Assembly: GCF_000717335.1 (NCBI RefSeq) | Contig: NZ_JNYZ01000056.1 | Location: 1 to 34,846, forward strand | Source: Amycolatopsis jejuensis | Lineage (GTDB): Bacteria > Actinomycetota > Actinomycetes > Mycobacteriales > Pseudonocardiaceae | Direction of reading: 5' to 3' | Length of the DNA stretch: 34,846 nucleotides | Shown: piece by piece, positions 32,637-34,846 of the stretch | Layout: the number at the start of each line of letters is the position of its first letter | Position numbering within the stretch: the first letter of the stretch is position 1 | Made by a program: the position numbers and the translations under genes | Notes under the pieces: generated by a model | What the model saw: only the letters and a program-made list of their open reading frames with translations | What the model was told of the DNA's origin: nothing | Database searches by the model: none

Positions 32637-32715
32637 CCCCAATGTGGCATTGGGTGCATCTGACGCACCCAATGCCACATTCGCTGCGTCGCATGCACCC
32701 AATGCCACATTGGGG
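32637..32715. repeat. Three copies of a palindromic intergenic repeat
   Basis: A 23-nt element at 32637-32659 recurs as an exact inverted copy at 32693-32715, and a shorter inverted copy (CGCACCCAATGCCACATTCG) lies between them at about 32664-32683. All share CCCAATG(T/C)(G/C)(G/A)CATT. The outer arms can form a 23-bp stem. It follows the thiX stop by 4 bp and may terminate that transcript, but the three-copy layout resembles a mobile or dispersed intergenic repeat. Confidence 0.75.
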
Positions 32716-32799
32716 TGAGGTTGGCGACCCGGTTGATTCTCACCATCCGGAACTCGTCCCAAGGTATGAACGGTGTTCCCAGCCTGAGGGAGCACTGGG

Positions 32800-32805
32800 T
32801 ACCCT
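32800..32805 (+). promoter_or_regulatory. Putative -10 element for a leaderless leader-peptide transcript
   Basis: TACCCT fits TANNNT and ends 7 nt before the GTG at 32813. No ribosome-binding site lies between, so transcription probably starts at or next to the GTG. Confidence 0.4.
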
Positions 32806-32812
32806 GCCACCT

Positions 32813-32911
32813 GTGGACGAGCTGCCCATCACCCTCCTGACGCAGCGCCGCGCAGTCGACCTGTGCCGCGTGCGCAGCAGCTTGTGTCTGCGTTCCACCG
32901 GCCGGCGCTGA
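32813..32911 (+). CDS. Putative cysteine-containing leader peptide of the sulfur operon
   Basis: 32 residues from the GTG at 32813. The core LLTQRRAVDLCRVRSSLCLR matches the pattern of actinobacterial 'putative leader peptide' families (basic pair, VDL, R, then Cys) found upstream of sulfur-metabolism genes. Cys codons fall at 32864-32866 and 32885-32887. It lies 82 bp before the DUF4395-cysA-sseC operon. Cysteine-responsive upstream ORFs before cysA2/sseC-type operons are known in mycobacteria. The frame and position are seen; the attenuation role is inferred. Possible alternative RNA pairings involve GCAGCA at 32874-32879 (between the Cys codons) or AGCACG at 32911-32916 with CGTGCTGC at 32950-32957. 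Confidence 0.65.
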   Translation: MDELPITLLTQRRAVDLCRVRSSLCLRSTGRR

Positions 32912-32993
32912 AGCACGTCCCCGGCCTTTTCGTTCCACGGTCTTCGCCGCGTGCTGCCCGCACGCCATCCCCGGAGCACGAGCAGGAGGAACC

Positions 32994-33428
32994 ATGTCCG
33001 CCGGACCGGCTGTCGACCCGCGGGGTCCCAGGTTCGCCGCGATCCTGACCGCGGTGGTGCTTGCCGTCGTGCTCGTCACGCAGTGGTGGCCGCTGCTGGC
33101 ACTGCAGACGGTGGTCTTCGCGATCGGTGCGTTCATCGGGCTCAAGCCGGCGCCGTACTCGGTGCTGTACCGCCTGCTGGTCGCGCCGCGGCTCGGGCCG
33201 CCGACCGAACGCGAGGACGCCGCCCCGCTGCGGTTCGCGCAGGCCGTCGGGTTCGTGTTCGCGCTCGTCGGCACGGTCGGGTTCGCCACCGGGGTCACGC
33301 CGCTCGGCATCATCGCGACCGCGTTCGCGCTCTTCGCCGCCTTCCTGAACGCGGCGTTCAACTACTGCCTCGGGTGCCAGGTGTACCTGCTGATCAAGCG
33401 TTTCAGCCCAGCACGGGTGTCCTCGTAG
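32994..33428 (+). CDS. DUF4395 family membrane protein
   Basis: 144 residues, with GGAGG in AGGAGGAACC before the ATG. Four membrane helices: RFAAILTAVVLAVVLVTQWW, LALQTVVFAIGAFIGL, a helix in FAQAVGFVFALVGTVGFATGV, and LGIIATAFALFAAFLNAAFNYCLGCQVYLL. The last contains a CxxC (YCLGC) at the membrane edge, suggesting thiol or persulfide chemistry. DUF4395 has no firm function, but it sits between a thioredoxin-like protein and a rhodanese here, so a role in sulfur handling is plausible. First structural gene of the sulfur operon, 28 bp before cysA. Confidence 0.87.
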   Translation: MSAGPAVDPRGPRFAAILTAVVLAVVLVTQWWPLLALQTVVFAIGAFIGLKPAPYSVLYRLLVAPRLGPPTEREDAAPLRFAQAVGFVFALVGTVGFATGVTPLGIIATAFALFAAFLNAAFNYCLGCQVYLLIKRFSPARVSS

Positions 33429-33456
33429 TAACCGATCGAGAAAGAGAGTCCGCTCC

Positions 33457-34293
33457 ATGAGCCGAGAAGACGTCCTGGTCACCACCCAGTGGGCCGAGGA
33501 AAACCTGGACACCCCGGGCGTGGTGTTCGCCGAGGTCGACGAGGACACGACCGCCTACGACAACGGGCACATCCGCGGCGCGGTGAAGCTCGACTGGCGC
33601 AAGGACCTCCAGGACGGGGTCCGCCGCGACTTCGTCAACAAGGAAGGCTTCGAGAAGCTGCTGTCCGAGAAGGGCATCTCGAACGACGACCGCGTAATCC
33701 TCTACGGCGGCAACAACAACTGGTTCGCCGCGTACGCGTACTGGTACTTCAAGCTGTACGGCCACGAGAACGTCCAGCTGCTCGACGGCGGCCGCAAGAA
33801 GTGGGAACTCGACGGCCGCGAGCTGAACTCCGACGACGTCAAGCGCGACGCCACGGACTACCAGGCCAAGGACCAGAACCTGTCGCTGCGCGCGTTCCGC
33901 GACGAGGTCGTCCAGTCGATCGGCGCGAAGAACTACATCGACGTGCGCTCGCCGGACGAGTTCTCCGGCAAGCTGCTCGCCCCGGCGCACCTGCCGCAGG
34001 AGCAATCCCAGGTACCGGGCCACATCCCGGGCGCGCTGAACGTGCCGTGGGCGAAGGTCGCCAACGAGGACGGCACCTTCAAGTCCGAGCAGGAGATCAA
34101 GGACCTGTACTCCGAGGCAGGCTTCGAGGAGGGCAAGGCGACCATCGCGTACTGCCGCATCGGCGAGCGTTCGTCGATCGCCTGGTTCGCCCTGCACGAG
34201 CTGCTCGGCCAGACGGACGTGAAGAACTACGACGGTTCGTGGACCGAATACGGCTCGCTGGTGGGCGTGCCGGTCGAGTTGGGAGCAAAGTGA
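33457..34293 (+). CDS. Thiosulfate sulfurtransferase (rhodanese), CysA/SseA type
   Basis: 278 residues, AGAAAGAGAG before the ATG. Two rhodanese domains: the inactive N-terminal one (about 5-130; GHIRGAVKLDWRKDLQ, ILYGGNNNWFAAYAYWYFKLYG, where no Cys occupies the active-site loop) and the catalytic C-terminal one (about 145-278; NYIDVRSPDEFSGKLL, GHIPGALNVPWAK, and the active loop AYCRIGERSSIAW with catalytic Cys). It moves sulfane sulfur from thiosulfate or 3-mercaptopyruvate to cyanide or thiol acceptors. It is equivalent by position to M. tuberculosis cysA2 (Rv0815c). It overlaps sseC by one base. Confidence 0.95.
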   Translation: MSREDVLVTTQWAEENLDTPGVVFAEVDEDTTAYDNGHIRGAVKLDWRKDLQDGVRRDFVNKEGFEKLLSEKGISNDDRVILYGGNNNWFAAYAYWYFKLYGHENVQLLDGGRKKWELDGRELNSDDVKRDATDYQAKDQNLSLRAFRDEVVQSIGAKNYIDVRSPDEFSGKLLAPAHLPQEQSQVPGHIPGALNVPWAKVANEDGTFKSEQEIKDLYSEAGFEEGKATIAYCRIGERSSIAWFALHELLGQTDVKNYDGSWTEYGSLVGVPVELGAK

Positions 34294-34598
34294 TGGCAGA
34301 CGGCTGCAGCGCACCGGCACAGGTCGCAACACCGGCAGACTTCGACACCAACGGCCAGGTCGTACTGGCCGGCAAGGTCACCGGCACCGAAGGCCCGGTA
34401 GGCGGCGCATTCGTCCGCCTGCTGGACGGCGGCGGCGACTTCGCCGGCGAGGTAGTGTCCTCCGCCGACGGCGACTTCCGCTTCTACGCCGCCGAAGGCA
34501 CCTGGACGATCCGCGCCCTGCACCGCTCCGGCAACGGCGAGGCAAGCGTCAACGCAGCCGGCCCAGGCCTACACCAACTGGCGATCTCCGTCGCCTAA
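34293..34598 (+). CDS. sseC: SseC family protein (DUF1416)
   Basis: 101 residues; the ATG overlaps the cysA stop (TGATG), so translation is coupled. It begins MADGCSAPAQVATPADFDTN and continues as a small beta-sandwich (VVLAGKVTGTEGPVGGAFVRLLD, GEVVSSADGDFRFYAAEGTWTIRALHRSG), a transthyretin/carboxypeptidase-regulatory-like fold. DUF1416/SseC proteins are encoded next to rhodanese CysA in mycobacteria (Rv0814c) and are assumed to work with it; the biochemical role is unknown. The N-terminal Cys in GCSAP is conserved in the family as I recall it. Confidence 0.92.
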   Translation: MADGCSAPAQVATPADFDTNGQVVLAGKVTGTEGPVGGAFVRLLDGGGDFAGEVVSSADGDFRFYAAEGTWTIRALHRSGNGEASVNAAGPGLHQLAISVA

Positions 34599-34607
34599 GC
34601 CACACAT

Positions 34608-34657
34608 TCCGTGAAGGGAACCATGAGGGAATCTAATTCCCTGATGGTTCCCTTCAC
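34608..34657. repeat. Long palindromic hairpin downstream of sseC
   Basis: GTGAAGGGAACCAT (34611-34624) pairs with 34644-34657, and AGGGAAT (34626-34632) with 34636-34642, leaving one mismatch and a 3-nt loop: a 21-bp stem in all. It starts 9 bp after the sseC stop and probably terminates the sulfur operon. Bases 34608-34626 recur inverted at 109-127, so this is also a dispersed repeat. Confidence 0.75.
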
Positions 34658-34750
34658 AGCTTTCACCCCCCACCCACCCCACCGCAGCCGACGCACCCTC
34701 CGGGACCGGGCACCCAGCCCCCGCCCTGCACCCCGATCCGAAGCCCGCAC

Positions 34751-34807
34751 ACGGTCTGAATGGCTTGTCAAGGCATCTTTCCCGCCTTGACAAGCCATTC
34801 AGACCGT
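34751..34807. repeat. Perfect 24-bp-arm hairpin near the window end
   Basis: Bases 34751-34774 are the exact reverse complement of 34784-34807, with a 9-nt loop (ATCTTTCCC). It lies in the 248-bp gene-free stretch after sseC, about 150 bp past the stop. No gene is visible between the two hairpins or up to 34846. It may serve a convergent gene beyond the window or be a dispersed intergenic repeat. Confidence 0.8.
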
Positions 34808-34846
34808 CGTGACAATCCAGCTTCGGGGTGCCCCCAACGCAACAGT

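Overview
The window is high-GC actinobacterial DNA, most likely from Amycolatopsis or another Pseudonocardiaceae. The grounds are the mycothiol synthase, a deazaflavin (F420)-type PPOX protein, the orphan regulator GlnR, the very long Pro/Ala/Gly/Thr-rich protein tails, and a right-hand gene order that matches, from memory, the Mycobacterium tuberculosis block Rv0814c-Rv0821c (sseC, cysA, thiX, lmeA, glnR, mshD, pst, phoU). This is a chromosomal region. I see no tRNA, rRNA, transposase, phage or CRISPR genes.

Left part (1-9.3 kb): a Tat-exported metallophosphoesterase with a C-terminal LamG domain; a DUF6328 membrane protein; a secreted Cu/Zn superoxide dismutase-like protein; a PPOX-fold F420-type oxidoreductase; a polytopic DUF2339 protein with a long low-complexity tail; and the tRNA dihydrouridine synthase DusB. 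Two gene-free stretches (2111-2986 and 8727-9252) carry degenerate GC-rich tandem repeats.

Middle (9.3-17.5 kb): a medium-chain oxidoreductase gene and a large AAA/LuxR (LAL-type) regulator are divergent, and a DUF2306 membrane protein follows the regulator. Two near-identical inverted-repeat sites flank the regulator gene and lie in front of both neighbours, which suggests a small self-contained regulon. Next come a 22-bp perfect hairpin containing two consensus DnaA boxes, an Hsp20 chaperone with a HAIR-like HspR operator, an alpha/beta hydrolase, type I isopentenyl-diphosphate isomerase and a small diguanylate cyclase.

Right-middle (17.7-25.3 kb): a 1481-residue LytR-CpsA-Psr protein, three quarters of it a repetitive disordered N-terminal extension; phoU behind a PHO box; and a TetR regulator divergent from an FAD monooxygenase with a perfect 13-bp-arm operator between them.

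Right part (25.3-34.8 kb): glnR-mshD and pstS-pstC-pstA-pstB all run on the minus strand, with a PHO box before pstS. Divergent from glnR are an LmeA-like DUF2993 protein, a membrane-anchored thioredoxin-like protein, a probable leaderless cysteine-containing leader peptide, and a sulfur operon of DUF4395 protein, rhodanese and SseC. The region therefore joins phosphate uptake, nitrogen regulation, mycothiol synthesis and sulfane-sulfur handling. The window ends with two long palindromic hairpins of repeat type.
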